Positions 50,504-60,098 of a DNA stretch of 64,000 nucleotides are shown in pieces. The notes under the pieces were generated by a model that was not told the origin of the DNA, made no database searches, and saw only the letters and a list, made by a program, of their open reading frames with translations. Made by a program: the position numbers and the translations under genes. The stretch lies in assembly GCA_003605055.1 (NCBI GenBank), contig QZKP01000072.1, positions 62,001 through 126,000 of the forward strand. The letters run 5' to 3'. Each line of letters opens with the position of its first letter. Positions within the stretch are counted from its first letter, which is position 1. Source of the stretch: Desulfarculus sp. Its GTDB lineage: Bacteria > Desulfobacterota > Desulfarculia > Desulfarculales > Desulfarculaceae.

Positions 50504-50941
50504 ATGCCCGTGATGGTGGAAAACCGCGCCGCCGGCCAGGTGGACCTGGCCGAACTCTTGCTGCGTGTGACGCGGGTGCTGTCGGCCCTGGGGGTGGGGC
50601 CGGCCGAGGAGCTGTCGCTGTTGATCGTGGACGATGAGGAGATGGCCGAGTTGAACCGGCGGTGGCTGGGCCGCCAGGGCCCCACCAATGTGCTGGCCTT
50701 CAGCCAGCGCGAGGGCCCGGCCGGGCCGCACTCAGAGCTGCTGGGCGACGTGGTGGTGAGCCAGGAGACCTGCGCCCGCGAGGTGGTGGAGCACGACCTG
50801 GAGCCGGACCAGCACCTGCTGCGCCTGATCATCCACGGCGTCCTGCACCTGCTGGGATATGAGCACGAACAGGGAGGACCGGCGGCCCGGCGAATGGAGG
50901 AGCTCACCGAGCAGCTCCTGGCCGCGGCCTGGGCGGAGTAG
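50504..50941 (+). CDS. ybeY: Endoribonuclease YbeY
   Basis: A 145-residue zinc-dependent RNase that acts in rRNA maturation and quality control. The metal motif is complete: H111-GVL-H115 and H121 in HGVLHLLGYEHE, and the conserved GDVVVS strand precedes it. Length is normal. It follows phoH by 9 nt. Confidence 0.95.
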   Translation: MPVMVENRAAGQVDLAELLLRVTRVLSALGVGPAEELSLLIVDDEEMAELNRRWLGRQGPTNVLAFSQREGPAGPHSELLGDVVVSQETCAREVVEHDLEPDQHLLRLIIHGVLHLLGYEHEQGGPAARRMEELTEQLLAAAWAE

Positions 50942-50959
50942 CGGAAAGGAGGGCGTCCA

Positions 50960-51718
50960 GTGGCCCTTTTGAGCGTCAACGTGGATCACGTGGCCACTCT
51001 GCGCCAGGCGCGGGGCATAGACGAGCCGGACCCGGTCTGGGCCGCGGTGCTGGCCGAGAAGGCGGGGGCCGACGGCATCATCGTGCACCTGCGCGAGGAC
51101 CGCCGGCACATACAGGACCGGGACCTCCAGGTGCTGCGGCAGGTGGTCAAGGGCCGGCTCAACATGGAGCTGGCCGCCACCGAGGAGATGGTGGGCATCG
51201 CGGCGCAGGTGCGGCCGGACCGCTGCACCCTGGTGCCCGAGAAGCGCCAGGAGCTGACCACCGAGGGCGGCCTGGACGTGGCCGGCAGCCTGGAGCGCAT
51301 CAAGGACACGGTGGAGCGCCTGCGCGAGGCGGACATAGAGGTGAGCCTGTTCATCGACCCGGCCAGCGAGCAGATCAAGGCGGCGCACAACTGCAAGGCC
51401 CAGGTGGTGGAGCTGCACACCGGGGCCTACTGCGACGCCCGCGAGGGAAAAGAGCGCCGGCGCCTGCTCAGCGCCCTGGAGGACAGCGCCCGCCTGGCCC
51501 GCCGCCTGGGCCTGACCGTGGCCGCCGGCCACGGCCTGAACCTGCGCAACATCGGCCCGCTGCTGGGCTTCCCGGAGATAGTGGAGTACTCCATCGGCCA
51601 CTCCATCGTCTCCCGGGCGCTGTTCGTGGGCTTTGAGCAGGCGGTGGCCGAGATGCTGGCCCTGGTGCGGGGCGCGGCCACCCAGCGGCCCTCCGAGGCC
51701 CCCCAGCGGCGGCTATGA
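50960..51718 (+). CDS. pdxJ: Pyridoxine 5'-phosphate synthase
   Basis: A 252-residue TIM-barrel enzyme that joins deoxyxylulose 5-phosphate with 3-amino-2-oxopropyl phosphate, the last step of DXP-dependent vitamin B6 synthesis. Signatures are LSVNVDHVATLRQARG, HLREDRRHIQDRDL, LNMELAATEEM and AGHGLNLRN. The start is GTG with AAGGAGG upstream. The stop overlaps acpS by 4 nt. Confidence 0.95.
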   Translation: MALLSVNVDHVATLRQARGIDEPDPVWAAVLAEKAGADGIIVHLREDRRHIQDRDLQVLRQVVKGRLNMELAATEEMVGIAAQVRPDRCTLVPEKRQELTTEGGLDVAGSLERIKDTVERLREADIEVSLFIDPASEQIKAAHNCKAQVVELHTGAYCDAREGKERRRLLSALEDSARLARRLGLTVAAGHGLNLRNIGPLLGFPEIVEYSIGHSIVSRALFVGFEQAVAEMLALVRGAATQRPSEAPQRRL

Positions 51719-52092
51719 TCGCCGGCCTGGGGCTGGACCTGGCCAAGGTGGCGCGCATAGAGGCGGCCTGGCGGCGCTTCGGGGAGCGCTTCCTGCGGCG
51801 TTGCTTCACCCCGGCCGAGGCGGGCTTGTGCCTGTCGCGGCCGCGGCCGGCGGCGGCGTTGGCCCTGCGCTTCGCGGCCAAGGAGGCCTTTGCCAAGGCG
51901 GCCGGGCTGGGCATGCGCGGCCTGGCCTGGCGGGAGATAGAGGTGGTGCACGACCCCCGGGGCAAGCCGGGGCTGGTGCTGCACGGCCGGGCCCGGGCCT
52001 GGGCCCGGGAGCAGGGCGTGGGAGCCGTGTTCCTGAGCCTGAGCGACGAGGGGGAATACGCCGCCGCGGTGGTGGTGCTGGAGAGAGCATGA
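51715..52092 (+). CDS. acpS: Holo-[acyl-carrier-protein] synthase
   Basis: A 125-residue phosphopantetheinyl transferase that loads the CoA-derived arm onto ACP. The Mg-binding motifs IAGLGLDLAKVARIEAAW (Asp) and LRFAAKEAFAKAAG (Glu and Lys) are present. Overlaps of 4 nt on both sides (pdxJ and nnr) show tight translational coupling. Confidence 0.93.
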   Translation: MIAGLGLDLAKVARIEAAWRRFGERFLRRCFTPAEAGLCLSRPRPAAALALRFAAKEAFAKAAGLGMRGLAWREIEVVHDPRGKPGLVLHGRARAWAREQGVGAVFLSLSDEGEYAAAVVVLERA

Positions 52093-53669
52093 TTCTGGTG
52101 ACAGCCGAGCAGATGCGCCATTGCGACCGGCGGACCATAGAGGACGTGGGTCTGCCGGGCATGGTGCTCATGGAGAACGCGGCCCAGGGCGCGGTGCGGG
52201 TCTTGATCAAGGCCCTGGGCGACCCGGACGGCCTGCGCGTGGCCGCCCTCTGCGGCCGGGGCAACAACGGCGGCGACGGCCTGGCCATGGCCCGCATCCT
52301 GGCCAACCGGGGCGCGGAGTGCACCGCCTATCTGCTGGCCCCGGCGGAGTCCTACCGCGGCGACGCGGCGGCCAACCTGGCCGTGGCCCGGGCCTGCGGG
52401 GTGGAGGTGGTGGAGGCGCCGGACGAAGAGGTCCTGGCCGCCCTGGCCCCGGAGATCGCCGGCCACGACGTGTACCTGGACGCCCTGCTGGGCACCGGCC
52501 TGAACCAGGAGGTGGGCGGCCACTTTCGCCTGGCCATCGAGATGCTCAACCAGCTCTCGTCGCCGGTGCTGGCCGTGGACATACCCTCGGGCCTCTGCGC
52601 GGACACCGGCGCCCCCCTGGGGGCGGCGGTGCACGCGGACCTGACCGCCACCTTCGGCCTGGTCAAGCAGGGCTTGGTGATAGACCCGGCCGGCCACGTG
52701 GGCCAGCTCCACCTGGTGGACATCTCCATTCCGCCGGCGGTGACCGCCGAGCTAGACGTCACCTGCCGCCTGCTGGAGGCCTCCCTGGCGGCCGAGCTCT
52801 TGCCGCCGCGGCCGCCCGAAGGCCACAAGGGCAGCTTCGGCCATTTGCTGGTGGTGGGCGGCTCCATGGGCAAGGCCGGCGCCGCCTGCCTGGCGGCCAT
52901 GGGGGGCCTGCGCGCCGGGGCCGGCCTGGTCACCCTGGGCCTGCCCGCGGAGCTGCTGCCCCTGGCCCAGACCAAGCTCACGGCGGTGATGGCCGCGCCC
53001 CTGGCCCAGACCCCGGCCGGCGGCCTGGCCGCCGAGGCGGGCTACACCGTCTTGGAGATGCTGGCCGAGCGCTCGGCCCTGGTGCTGGGGCCTGGCCTGG
53101 GCCGCGAGGAGCAGACCGTGGAGATGGCCCGGGCCGTGGCCCGCGCCTGCCGCCGGCCCCTGGTCATGGACGCCGACGGGCTCTACGCCCTGGCCGAGGT
53201 GTGGGGGCAGGTGCGCTTCCAGGCCCAGACCACGGTGCTCACCCCCCACCCCGGCGAGGCCGCCCGCCTGCTGGGCGTCGACGCGGCCGCGGTGCAGGCC
53301 GACCGCCTGGGCGCGGCCCGGGCCCTGGCCGCCGGCAGCGGGGCGGTGGTGGTGCTCAAGGGCGCCCAGAGCATCATCGCCGAGCCCGAGGGGTTGGCCT
53401 GGGTTAACCCCACCGGCAACACGCTCCTGGCCAGCGGGGGCAGCGGCGACGTGCTGGCCGGGCTCATCGGCGGGCTCATGGCCCAGGGCGCCGGGGCCCT
53501 GGCCGCGGCCCTGGCCGGGACCTTCGTGCACGGCCTGGCCGGCCAGCAGGCCGAGGAGGACTTTGGCCAGCGCGGCCTGGCCGCCGAGGAGCTCTTGGAC
53601 TACCTGCCCGCGGCCTTCGCGGCCCTGGAAACCGAGCCCGACGACGAGGCCGAAGGGGAGGAGGCCTGA
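52089..53669 (+). CDS. nnr: Bifunctional NAD(P)H-hydrate epimerase/dehydratase
   Basis: A 526-residue fusion that repairs damaged NAD(P)H. The N-terminal NnrE (YjeF) domain, residues 1-215, has AEQMRHCDRRTIEDVGLPG and CGRGNNGGDGLAMARIL. The C-terminal NnrD dehydratase, residues 220-510, has the GSFGHLLVVGGSMGKAGAA loop, LTPHPGEAARLLG and NPTGNTLLASGGSGDVLAG. I start at the ATG at 52089 overlapping the acpS stop; a longer open frame runs through acpS in another frame and is rejected. Confidence 0.93.
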   Translation: MILVTAEQMRHCDRRTIEDVGLPGMVLMENAAQGAVRVLIKALGDPDGLRVAALCGRGNNGGDGLAMARILANRGAECTAYLLAPAESYRGDAAANLAVARACGVEVVEAPDEEVLAALAPEIAGHDVYLDALLGTGLNQEVGGHFRLAIEMLNQLSSPVLAVDIPSGLCADTGAPLGAAVHADLTATFGLVKQGLVIDPAGHVGQLHLVDISIPPAVTAELDVTCRLLEASLAAELLPPRPPEGHKGSFGHLLVVGGSMGKAGAACLAAMGGLRAGAGLVTLGLPAELLPLAQTKLTAVMAAPLAQTPAGGLAAEAGYTVLEMLAERSALVLGPGLGREEQTVEMARAVARACRRPLVMDADGLYALAEVWGQVRFQAQTTVLTPHPGEAARLLGVDAAAVQADRLGAARALAAGSGAVVVLKGAQSIIAEPEGLAWVNPTGNTLLASGGSGDVLAGLIGGLMAQGAGALAAALAGTFVHGLAGQQAEEDFGQRGLAAEELLDYLPAAFAALETEPDDEAEGEEA

Positions 53670-53714
53670 GCCCTTGTCAGGCGCCAGGCCCCGTGGTAAA
53701 GGCATAAATCGCCC

Positions 53715-54215
53715 GTGAACAAAGGCCGGCAAGAGATCAAGCGCCCTTGCCTGGAGCTGGCCCTGGCCGATGAGGCGGCCACTCTGGCCCTGGGCGCGGC
53801 CCTGGGCCGCCGCCTGCGGGCCGGGGCGGTGGTGCTGCTGGTGGGCGAGCTGGGCGCGGGCAAGACCGTGGTGGCCCGGGGCCTGGCCCAGGGGCTGGGG
53901 GTGGAGGCGGCCTACGACATAGTCAGCCCCACCTTCACCCTGCTCAACGTCTACCCCGGCTGCCTGGCCCTGTACCACGCCGACCTCTACCGCCTGGAGG
54001 CGGCCCAGGCCGCGGAGCTGGAGCTGGTGGAGGAGGCCGCGGGCGGGGTGCTGGCCGTGGAGTGGGCCGAGCGGGCCCCGGCCCTGTGGCCGGCCTCGGC
54101 CGTGCTGGTGCGGCTGGCGGTCAGCGGCGAGCACAGCCGGCGGGCGCTGATCAGCGGGCCGGCGGAAACGCTGGAGGCCCTGCAGGCAATGTATAAGGAA
54201 GTGGGCAGATGCTGA
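53715..54215 (+). CDS. tsaE: tRNA t6A37 biosynthesis ATPase TsaE
   Basis: A 166-residue P-loop protein that acts with TsaB and TsaD to form N6-threonylcarbamoyladenosine at tRNA position 37. Walker A is [23 protein letters not shown] and [13 protein letters not shown] are the family signatures, and the VEWAER segment follows. Its start is GTG with only a weak ribosome-binding site. tsaD, a partner, lies 4 kb downstream. It overlaps lysC by 7 nt. Confidence 0.93.
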   Translation: MNKGRQEIKRPCLELALADEAATLALGAALGRRLRAGAVVLLVGELGAGKTVVARGLAQGLGVEAAYDIVSPTFTLLNVYPGCLALYHADLYRLEAAQAAELELVEEAAGGVLAVEWAERAPALWPASAVLVRLAVSGEHSRRALISGPAETLEALQAMYKEVGRC

Positions 54216-55453
54216 TTGTGCAGAAATACGGCGGCACCTCGGTGGGCACCCTGGAGCGCATCAAGAACGTGGCCGCCAAGGTCAAGGCCCGGTCCCAGGA
54301 GGGCCACCAGATGGTGGTGGTGCTCTCGGCCATGAGCGGGGTCACCGACGGGCTGATCAAGCTGGCCAAGGAGATCAGCCGGAAGCCGGACCCGCGGGAG
54401 ATGGACGTGTTGATGGCCACTGGCGAGCAGCAGTCGGTGGCCCTGTTTTGCATGGCGGCCAAGGACATCGGCCTGCCGGCTGGCTCCCTGCTGGGCTTCC
54501 AGGCGGCCATCCTGACCGACCGCATGTTCGGCAAGGCCCGCATAACCGACGTGGAGACCGCCCGCATCCAGGAGTACCTGCGCCGGGGCAAGGTGGTGGT
54601 GGTGGCCGGCTTCCAGGGCCTGGACTGGGACAGCGGCGACGTGACCACCCTGGGCCGCGGGGGCAGCGACACCACGGCCGTGGCCTTGGCCGCGGCCCTC
54701 AAGGCCGACGTCTGCGAGATATACACCGACGTGGAGGGGGTCTTCACGGCCGACCCCAACCTGGTCCCCAACGCACGCAAGCTGGAGGCCGTTTCCTACG
54801 AGGAGATGCTGGAGATGGCCTCCCTGGGGGCCAAGGTGCTCGACATCCGCTCGGTGGAGTTCGCCACCAAGTTCGGGGTCAAGATCCACGTCCGTTCCAC
54901 CTTTAGCGACCGGGAGGGCACCATGGTGGTACCCGAGGACCAGATCACGGAAAGGCTCATGATCAGCGGGGTGGCCCACAACAAGAACGAGGCGCGCCTG
55001 ACCATCAAGGGCGTGCCCGACACCCCCGGCATCGCCAGCAAGATATTCACGCCCATCAGCGCGGCGGGCATCGTGGTGGATGTGATCATCCAGAACACCA
55101 GCGCCGAGGGCAAGACCGATCTGACCTTCACCGTGCCCAAGACCGATTACGACCAGGCCAAGCGCATCCTGAAGCGAACCGCCAAGGAGATCGGCGCGGC
55201 CGAGGTGCTGGGCGACACCCGCATCGCCAAGGTCAGCGTCATCGGCATCGGCATGCGCAACCACGCCGGGGTGGCCACCAAGATGTTCGCCGCCCTGGCC
55301 AGCGAGAACATCAACATCAAGACCATTAACACCTCCGAGATCAAGATCTCCTGCGTCATCGACGAGCGCTACACCGAGCTGGCCGTGCGCGTGCTGCACG
55401 AGGCCTTCGGCCTGGGCCAGGAGAAGCCGCCGGTGGCCGAGGACGTGGTCTAG
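54209..55453 (+). CDS. lysC: Aspartate kinase
   Basis: A 414-residue monofunctional aspartokinase, first step of the lysine, threonine and methionine pathways. It has the kinase signature [11 protein letters not shown], the catalytic [16 protein letters not shown] region, and two C-terminal ACT domains for feedback control (about residues 260-400: [17 protein letters not shown] and [19 protein letters not shown] read in parts). Length is that of lysine/threonine-sensitive bacterial enzymes. cimA starts 4 nt after its stop. Confidence 0.96.
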   Translation: MLIVQKYGGTSVGTLERIKNVAAKVKARSQEGHQMVVVLSAMSGVTDGLIKLAKEISRKPDPREMDVLMATGEQQSVALFCMAAKDIGLPAGSLLGFQAAILTDRMFGKARITDVETARIQEYLRRGKVVVVAGFQGLDWDSGDVTTLGRGGSDTTAVALAAALKADVCEIYTDVEGVFTADPNLVPNARKLEAVSYEEMLEMASLGAKVLDIRSVEFATKFGVKIHVRSTFSDREGTMVVPEDQITERLMISGVAHNKNEARLTIKGVPDTPGIASKIFTPISAAGIVVDVIIQNTSAEGKTDLTFTVPKTDYDQAKRILKRTAKEIGAAEVLGDTRIAKVSVIGIGMRNHAGVATKMFAALASENINIKTINTSEIKISCVIDERYTELAVRVLHEAFGLGQEKPPVAEDVV

Positions 55454-55457
55454 GGCG

Positions 55458-57047
55458 GTGGGCGAGCGTCCACCGGTCCTGGAGATATACGACACCACCC
55501 TGCGCGACGGCACCCAGGCCGAGGGGTTCGTGCTCAGCGCCCAGGACAAGCTCAAGGTGGCCCGCCGCCTGGACCGCCTGGGTCTGCACTACATCGAGGG
55601 GGGCTGGCCCGGCGCCAGCCCTCGCGACCAGGAGTTCTTCGCCCTGGCCGCGGAGCTGAGCCTGGCCACCGCTCGCCTGGTGGCCTTCGGCTCCACCCAC
55701 CACCCGGACCGCCGGCCCCAGAACGACGCCAACCTGGCCGCCCTTCTGGCCGCCGGCGCCCAGACTACGGCTCTGGTGGGTAAGGCCTGGGACCGCCACG
55801 TCCGCGCCCTGTTGGGCATCACCCTGGAGCAAAACCTGGACATCATCCGGGGCAGCGTGGCCTTCCTGGCCGCGGCCGGCCGCCGGGTGTTCTTTGACGC
55901 CGAGCACTTCTTCGACGGCCTGGCCGCCGACCGGGACTACGCCCTGGCCGTGCTGGCCGCCGCGGCCCAGGCCGGGGCCGCGGCCCTGGTGCTGTGCGAC
56001 ACCAACGGCGGCTCCCTGCCCGAGCAAATCAAAGAGGGCACGTCCCTGGTGGCGGCGCGCTTCCCGGGGCTGACCGTGGGCATCCACTGCCACAACGACG
56101 GCGGCCTGGCCACGGCCAACACCCTGGCCGCGGTGGCCGGCGGCGCCCGCCAGGTGCAGGGCACCATGGGCGGCATGGGCGAACGCTGCGGCAACGCGGA
56201 CCTGACCGCCATCATCCCCGGCCTGCAACTCAAGATGGGCCGCCCCTGCCTGCCGCCGGAGCGGCTGGCCCTCATTAGCGAGACCGCCCGCTACGTGCGC
56301 GAGCAGGCCAACCTGCCGCCGGAGCGCTTCGCGCCCTACGTGGGCACCAGCGCCTTCTCCCACAAGGGCGGGATGCACATCAGCGGGGTGGAAAAAGACC
56401 CGGCCCTGTACGAGCACGTGCCGCCCGAGGCGGTGGGCAACGCCCGGCGCTACCTGGTCTCGGACCTGGCGGGCAAGGCGGCGCTGCTGAACAAGCTGGG
56501 CCAGTGGGGCTTCGACCTGGACGGCGACGACCCCCAGCTGGCCGAGCTGTTGGGCGAACTGAAGCAGCGGGAGAACGAAGGCTACCTCTATGAAGCGGCC
56601 GAGGCCTCCCTGGAGCTGTTGGTCAACCGCCGCCTGGGCGGGCGGCCGGCCCAGTTCTTTGACCTGCTGGGCTTCCGCGTGGCCGACTACAAAGCCGCCG
56701 AGCGCAGCGACCCCCAGGCCGAGGCCACGGTGCGGGTGCGCGTGGAGGGCCAAGAGGAGCACACCGCGGCCCTGGGCCACGGACCGGTCAACGCCCTGGA
56801 CCGGGCCATCAGGAAGGCCCTGGAGCGCTTCTACCCCCGCCTGGCCGAGATGCGCCTGGTGGACTACAAGGTGCGGGTGCTGGCCGGCAGCGATGGTACC
56901 GAGGCCCGGGTGCGGGTGCTGGTGGAGTCCGGGGACGGGGTCAACCGCTGGGGAACCGTGGGGGTGAGCTTCGACGTGCTGGAGGCCTCCTGGCAGGCCC
57001 TGGGCGACTCCATCCGCTACAAGCTGTTCAAGGACAGCGCCGGCTAG
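55458..57047 (+). CDS. cimA: (R)-citramalate synthase
   Basis: A 529-residue enzyme of the isopropylmalate/homocitrate synthase family that condenses pyruvate with acetyl-CoA, opening a threonine-independent route to isoleucine. N-terminal EIYDTTLRDGTQAEGF binds substrate and metal; GIHCHNDGGLATANTLAA is the second signature. The C-terminal LeuA-type allosteric domain has VNALDRAIRKALERFYP. The start is GTG. Coupling with lysC places two steps of branched and aspartate-family amino-acid synthesis in one transcript. Confidence 0.93.
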   Translation: MGERPPVLEIYDTTLRDGTQAEGFVLSAQDKLKVARRLDRLGLHYIEGGWPGASPRDQEFFALAAELSLATARLVAFGSTHHPDRRPQNDANLAALLAAGAQTTALVGKAWDRHVRALLGITLEQNLDIIRGSVAFLAAAGRRVFFDAEHFFDGLAADRDYALAVLAAAAQAGAAALVLCDTNGGSLPEQIKEGTSLVAARFPGLTVGIHCHNDGGLATANTLAAVAGGARQVQGTMGGMGERCGNADLTAIIPGLQLKMGRPCLPPERLALISETARYVREQANLPPERFAPYVGTSAFSHKGGMHISGVEKDPALYEHVPPEAVGNARRYLVSDLAGKAALLNKLGQWGFDLDGDDPQLAELLGELKQRENEGYLYEAAEASLELLVNRRLGGRPAQFFDLLGFRVADYKAAERSDPQAEATVRVRVEGQEEHTAALGHGPVNALDRAIRKALERFYPRLAEMRLVDYKVRVLAGSDGTEARVRVLVESGDGVNRWGTVGVSFDVLEASWQALGDSIRYKLFKDSAG

Positions 57048-57069
57048 GCCCCCGACCTCCGGCGGCCCC

Positions 57070-57116
57070 GGCTCGCCAGTATCCGGCGGCTCCTGCCCGC
57101 CCTTGCCCGGCGAGCC
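57070..57116. terminator. Possible terminator-like inverted repeat after cimA
   Basis: GGCTCGCC (57070-57077) and GGCGAGCC (57109-57116) are perfectly complementary but 31 nt apart and followed only by TTTG. A TTGCCC-17-CAATAT pair (57103-57131) just beyond may be the fbp promoter. Weak evidence for either. Confidence 0.3.
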
Positions 57117-57172
57117 TTTGCCTGGCAATATGTTGCTATAAGCATGTCTGGCAGCTAATAAGGAGGAGGACC

Positions 57173-58192
57173 ATGACCGACCAGCTCGGAATCACGGTCA
57201 CCAATCACATACTCAGCCAGCAGGACCGCCACGCCGGGGCCACCGGCGCCTTCACCCGCCTGCTCAGCGAGATCATCATGGCCGCCAAGATCATCTCCAG
57301 CGAGGTCAACAAGGCCGGCCTGGTGGACATCCTGGGCAGCACCGGACGGCGCAACGTGCAGGGCGAGACGGTCAAGAAGCTGGACGAGTTCGCCCACGGC
57401 CTGATGGTGGACCGCCTGTACCGCAGCGGCCACGTGGCCATCCTGGGCAGCGAGGAGGACGCCGACCCCATCGAGCCGCCCCGGGGCGTGGAGACCGGGG
57501 AGTACGTGGTGATGTTCGACCCCCTGGACGGCAGCTCCAACATAGACGCCAACGTCTCCATCGGCACCATCTTCTCCATCCTGCGCAAGCGCTCCAGCGG
57601 GCCGGAGTGCGACATGAGCGACATGCTGCAGCCGGGCACCCGGCAGGTGGCCGCGGGATACGTGCTCTACGGCTCCTCCACCATGATGGTCTACAGCACC
57701 GGCAACGGCGTCAGCGGCTTCACCCTGGACCCGTCGGTGGGCGAGTTCCTGCTCAGCCATCCGGAGATCAGTATCCCGGCCCGGGGCAAGATCGTCTCGG
57801 CCAACATGGGCTACTGGCACTACTGGGACGAGAACCTCAAGAACTACCTGCGCTATTTGCGCCAGCCCGGCCCGGAGCGGCCGGTGTACTCCCTGCGCTA
57901 CATCGGCTCCCTGGTGGCCGACTTCCACCGCACCCTGCTCTACGGCGGCGTGTTCCTCTACCCGGCCGACCGCAAGGACCCCAAGAAGCCCTACGGCAAG
58001 TTGCGCCTCTTATACGAGTGCAACCCCATGAGCATGCTCTGCGAGCAGGCCGGCGGCAAGGCCAGCACCGGCGACTGCCGGGTGCTGGAGGTGGAGCCCA
58101 CGGAGCTGCACCAGCGGGTGCCCCTGATCATCGGCAGCCCCGAGGACGTGGACGAGGCGGTGGCTTTCATCAGTGGCCAGCGCAACCAATAA
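57173..58192 (+). CDS. fbp: Fructose-1,6-bisphosphatase class I
   Basis: A 339-residue sugar phosphatase of gluconeogenesis. Metal-binding motifs are GSEEDADPIE and DPLDGSSNIDANVSIGT; the fructose phosphate-binding YSLRYIGSLVADFHRTL and the family segment LRLLYECNPMSMLCEQAGG are also present. AAGGAGGAGG gives a strong ribosome-binding site. Its 3' end overlaps tsaD by 20 nt. Class I enzymes are unusual neighbours of t6A genes, but motifs leave no doubt. Confidence 0.95.
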   Translation: MTDQLGITVTNHILSQQDRHAGATGAFTRLLSEIIMAAKIISSEVNKAGLVDILGSTGRRNVQGETVKKLDEFAHGLMVDRLYRSGHVAILGSEEDADPIEPPRGVETGEYVVMFDPLDGSSNIDANVSIGTIFSILRKRSSGPECDMSDMLQPGTRQVAAGYVLYGSSTMMVYSTGNGVSGFTLDPSVGEFLLSHPEISIPARGKIVSANMGYWHYWDENLKNYLRYLRQPGPERPVYSLRYIGSLVADFHRTLLYGGVFLYPADRKDPKKPYGKLRLLYECNPMSMLCEQAGGKASTGDCRVLEVEPTELHQRVPLIIGSPEDVDEAVAFISGQRNQ

Positions 58193-59231
58193 GGGCGACC
58201 CAGGCCGCCTGGTCCTGGGCCTGGAGAGCTCCTGCGACGAGACCGCGGCCGCGGTGGTGGCCGCGGGCCGGCGGGTGCTCAGCTCGGTGGTGGCCAGCCA
58301 GGTCAAGGACCACGCCCCTTTCGGCGGGGTGGTGCCCGAGCTGGCCAGCCGCCGGCACCTGGAGGCCGTGGCCCCGGTGACCCGGGCGGCGCTGGGCGAG
58401 GCCGGCGTGGGCCTGGACGACATCAGCGGCGTGGCCGTGACCCAGGGGCCGGGACTGATCGGGGCGCTTTTGATCGGCCTGAACTTCGCCAAGGCCCTGG
58501 CCTGGTGCCGCGGGCTGCCCGCGGTGGGGGTCAGCCATCTGGAGGGCCACCTGGCCGCCCTGTCCCTGGGCGATGAGCCCCCGCCCTACCCCTTCCTGGC
58601 TCTTCTGGTCAGCGGCGGGCACACCAGCATCTTCCTGGTGGAGGGCCCCGGCCGCCAGAGCGAGCTGGGCCTGACCGTGGACGACGCGGCCGGCGAGGCC
58701 TTTGACAAGGTGGCCAAGCTCTACGGCCTGGGCTACCCCGGCGGGGTGGTCATAGACCGCCTGGCCGCGGCCGGCGACCCGCAGGCCATCCGCCTGCCCC
58801 GGCCCCGCCTGCACGACGGCACCCTGGACTTCTCCTTCGCCGGCCTCAAGAGCGCGGTGGTGCGCTTCCGCGAGCAGCACCGGGGCCAGGACTACCGCAT
58901 CGAGGACCTCTGCGCCGGCTTCCAGGAGGCGGTGGTGGAGGTGCTGGTCAAGAAGACCCTGGCCGCGGCGGCCGCTCAGGGGGTGGGCCACCTGGCCCTG
59001 GCCGGGGGGGTGGCGGCCAACCGCCGCCTGCGCCAGTACCTGGCCCAGGAGGCGGCCGCGGCCGGCCTGGGGGTGACCCTGCCGCCCCTGGAGCTGTGCA
59101 CGGACAACGCGGCCATGATCGCCGCCGCCGGCTGCCAGCACCTGCGCGGCGGCCGCCGCCTGGCGCTCACCGCCGACGCGGTCAGCCGCCTGCCCCGGGG
59201 CGGGGCCCTGCCCGGGGAGGCGCGGCCGTGA
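58173..59231 (+). CDS. tsaD: tRNA N6-adenosine threonylcarbamoyltransferase TsaD
   Basis: A 352-residue ASKHA-fold enzyme that transfers threonylcarbamoyl to A37 of tRNA. The N-terminal GLESSCDETAAAVV, the metal ligands in GVSHLEGHLAA (HxxxH) and SGGHTSIF are standard. The GTG start lies inside fbp (20-nt overlap); a start nearer to LVLGLESS is not available as ATG/GTG within range. Its stop overlaps rsmA (GTGA). Confidence 0.95.
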   Translation: MASATNKGDPGRLVLGLESSCDETAAAVVAAGRRVLSSVVASQVKDHAPFGGVVPELASRRHLEAVAPVTRAALGEAGVGLDDISGVAVTQGPGLIGALLIGLNFAKALAWCRGLPAVGVSHLEGHLAALSLGDEPPPYPFLALLVSGGHTSIFLVEGPGRQSELGLTVDDAAGEAFDKVAKLYGLGYPGGVVIDRLAAAGDPQAIRLPRPRLHDGTLDFSFAGLKSAVVRFREQHRGQDYRIEDLCAGFQEAVVEVLVKKTLAAAAAQGVGHLALAGGVAANRRLRQYLAQEAAAAGLGVTLPPLELCTDNAAMIAAAGCQHLRGGRRLALTADAVSRLPRGGALPGEARP

Positions 59232-60097
59232 TCCACCCGCGCACCCTGCTGGGCGCCTACGGCCTGCGGGCCGGCAAGAAGCGCGGCCAGAACTTCCTCA
59301 CCCAGCCGGGCACGGCCCAGGCTATCGTGGACAGCGCGGGGGTGGGGCCCGGGGACACGGTGGTGGAGATCGGCGCCGGCCTGGGGGCCCTGACGCTGCT
59401 CCTGGCCGCCCGGGCCCGGCGGGTGCTGGCCGTGGAGGTGGACCGGGGCCTGCACCAGGCCCTGTTGCAGGTGCTGGCCGAGGGTCAGGGCGAACGGGTA
59501 CGCGCCATCTTGGCCGACGCCCTGCACCTGGACTGGCCGGCCCTGGCCGCGGAGGCCGGCGGGCCGCTGGTGGTGGTGGGCAACCTGCCCTACGCCATCT
59601 CCAGCCCGCTGTTGTTCTGCCTGGTCCAGAACCGGGCCCAGATCAAGGGCGCCACCCTGATGCTGCAACGGGAGCTGGCCCAGCGCCTGGGGGCCGGGCC
59701 GGGGGGCAAGGACTATGGCCGCCTGACCGTGTTGATGCAGACCTGGTTCACCGTGCGGCCCGGCCTGGAGGTGGGGCCGGAGCAGTTCTTCCCCCGGCCG
59801 GCGGTGTCCAGCCGGGTGGTGCACCTGACCCCGCGGCCGCGGCCCCTGGTGGAGTTCGCCGGGCCCGCGGCCGAGGCCTGGTTCAGCCGGGTGGTCAAGG
59901 CGGCCTTTGGCCAGCGGCGCAAGACCCTGGCCAACAGCCTGGCCAGCGGCCTGGGGCGGGAGCGGCCCGAGGTGGCCGCGGCCCTGGAGAGCGTGGGCAT
60001 AGACCCCATGCGCCGGGCCGAGACCTTATCCATCGCAGAATTCGCCGTGGCGGCGGCGGCGCTGGGCCCCGGAGGCCCGGCCAGCGGGAGCGCGTGA
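59228..60097 (+). CDS. rsmA: 16S rRNA (A1518/A1519)-dimethyltransferase
   Basis: A 289-residue SAM-dependent enzyme (KsgA) that dimethylates two adenines in the last 16S helix during small-subunit assembly. Motifs are KKRGQNFLTQPG, VVEIGAGLGALT and VVGNLPYAISSPLL (NLPY). The GTG start overlaps the tsaD stop; a longer open frame running back through tsaD is a shadow. Confidence 0.95.
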   Translation: MIHPRTLLGAYGLRAGKKRGQNFLTQPGTAQAIVDSAGVGPGDTVVEIGAGLGALTLLLAARARRVLAVEVDRGLHQALLQVLAEGQGERVRAILADALHLDWPALAAEAGGPLVVVGNLPYAISSPLLFCLVQNRAQIKGATLMLQRELAQRLGAGPGGKDYGRLTVLMQTWFTVRPGLEVGPEQFFPRPAVSSRVVHLTPRPRPLVEFAGPAAEAWFSRVVKAAFGQRRKTLANSLASGLGRERPEVAAALESVGIDPMRRAETLSIAEFAVAAAALGPGGPASGSA

Positions 60098-60098
60098 C

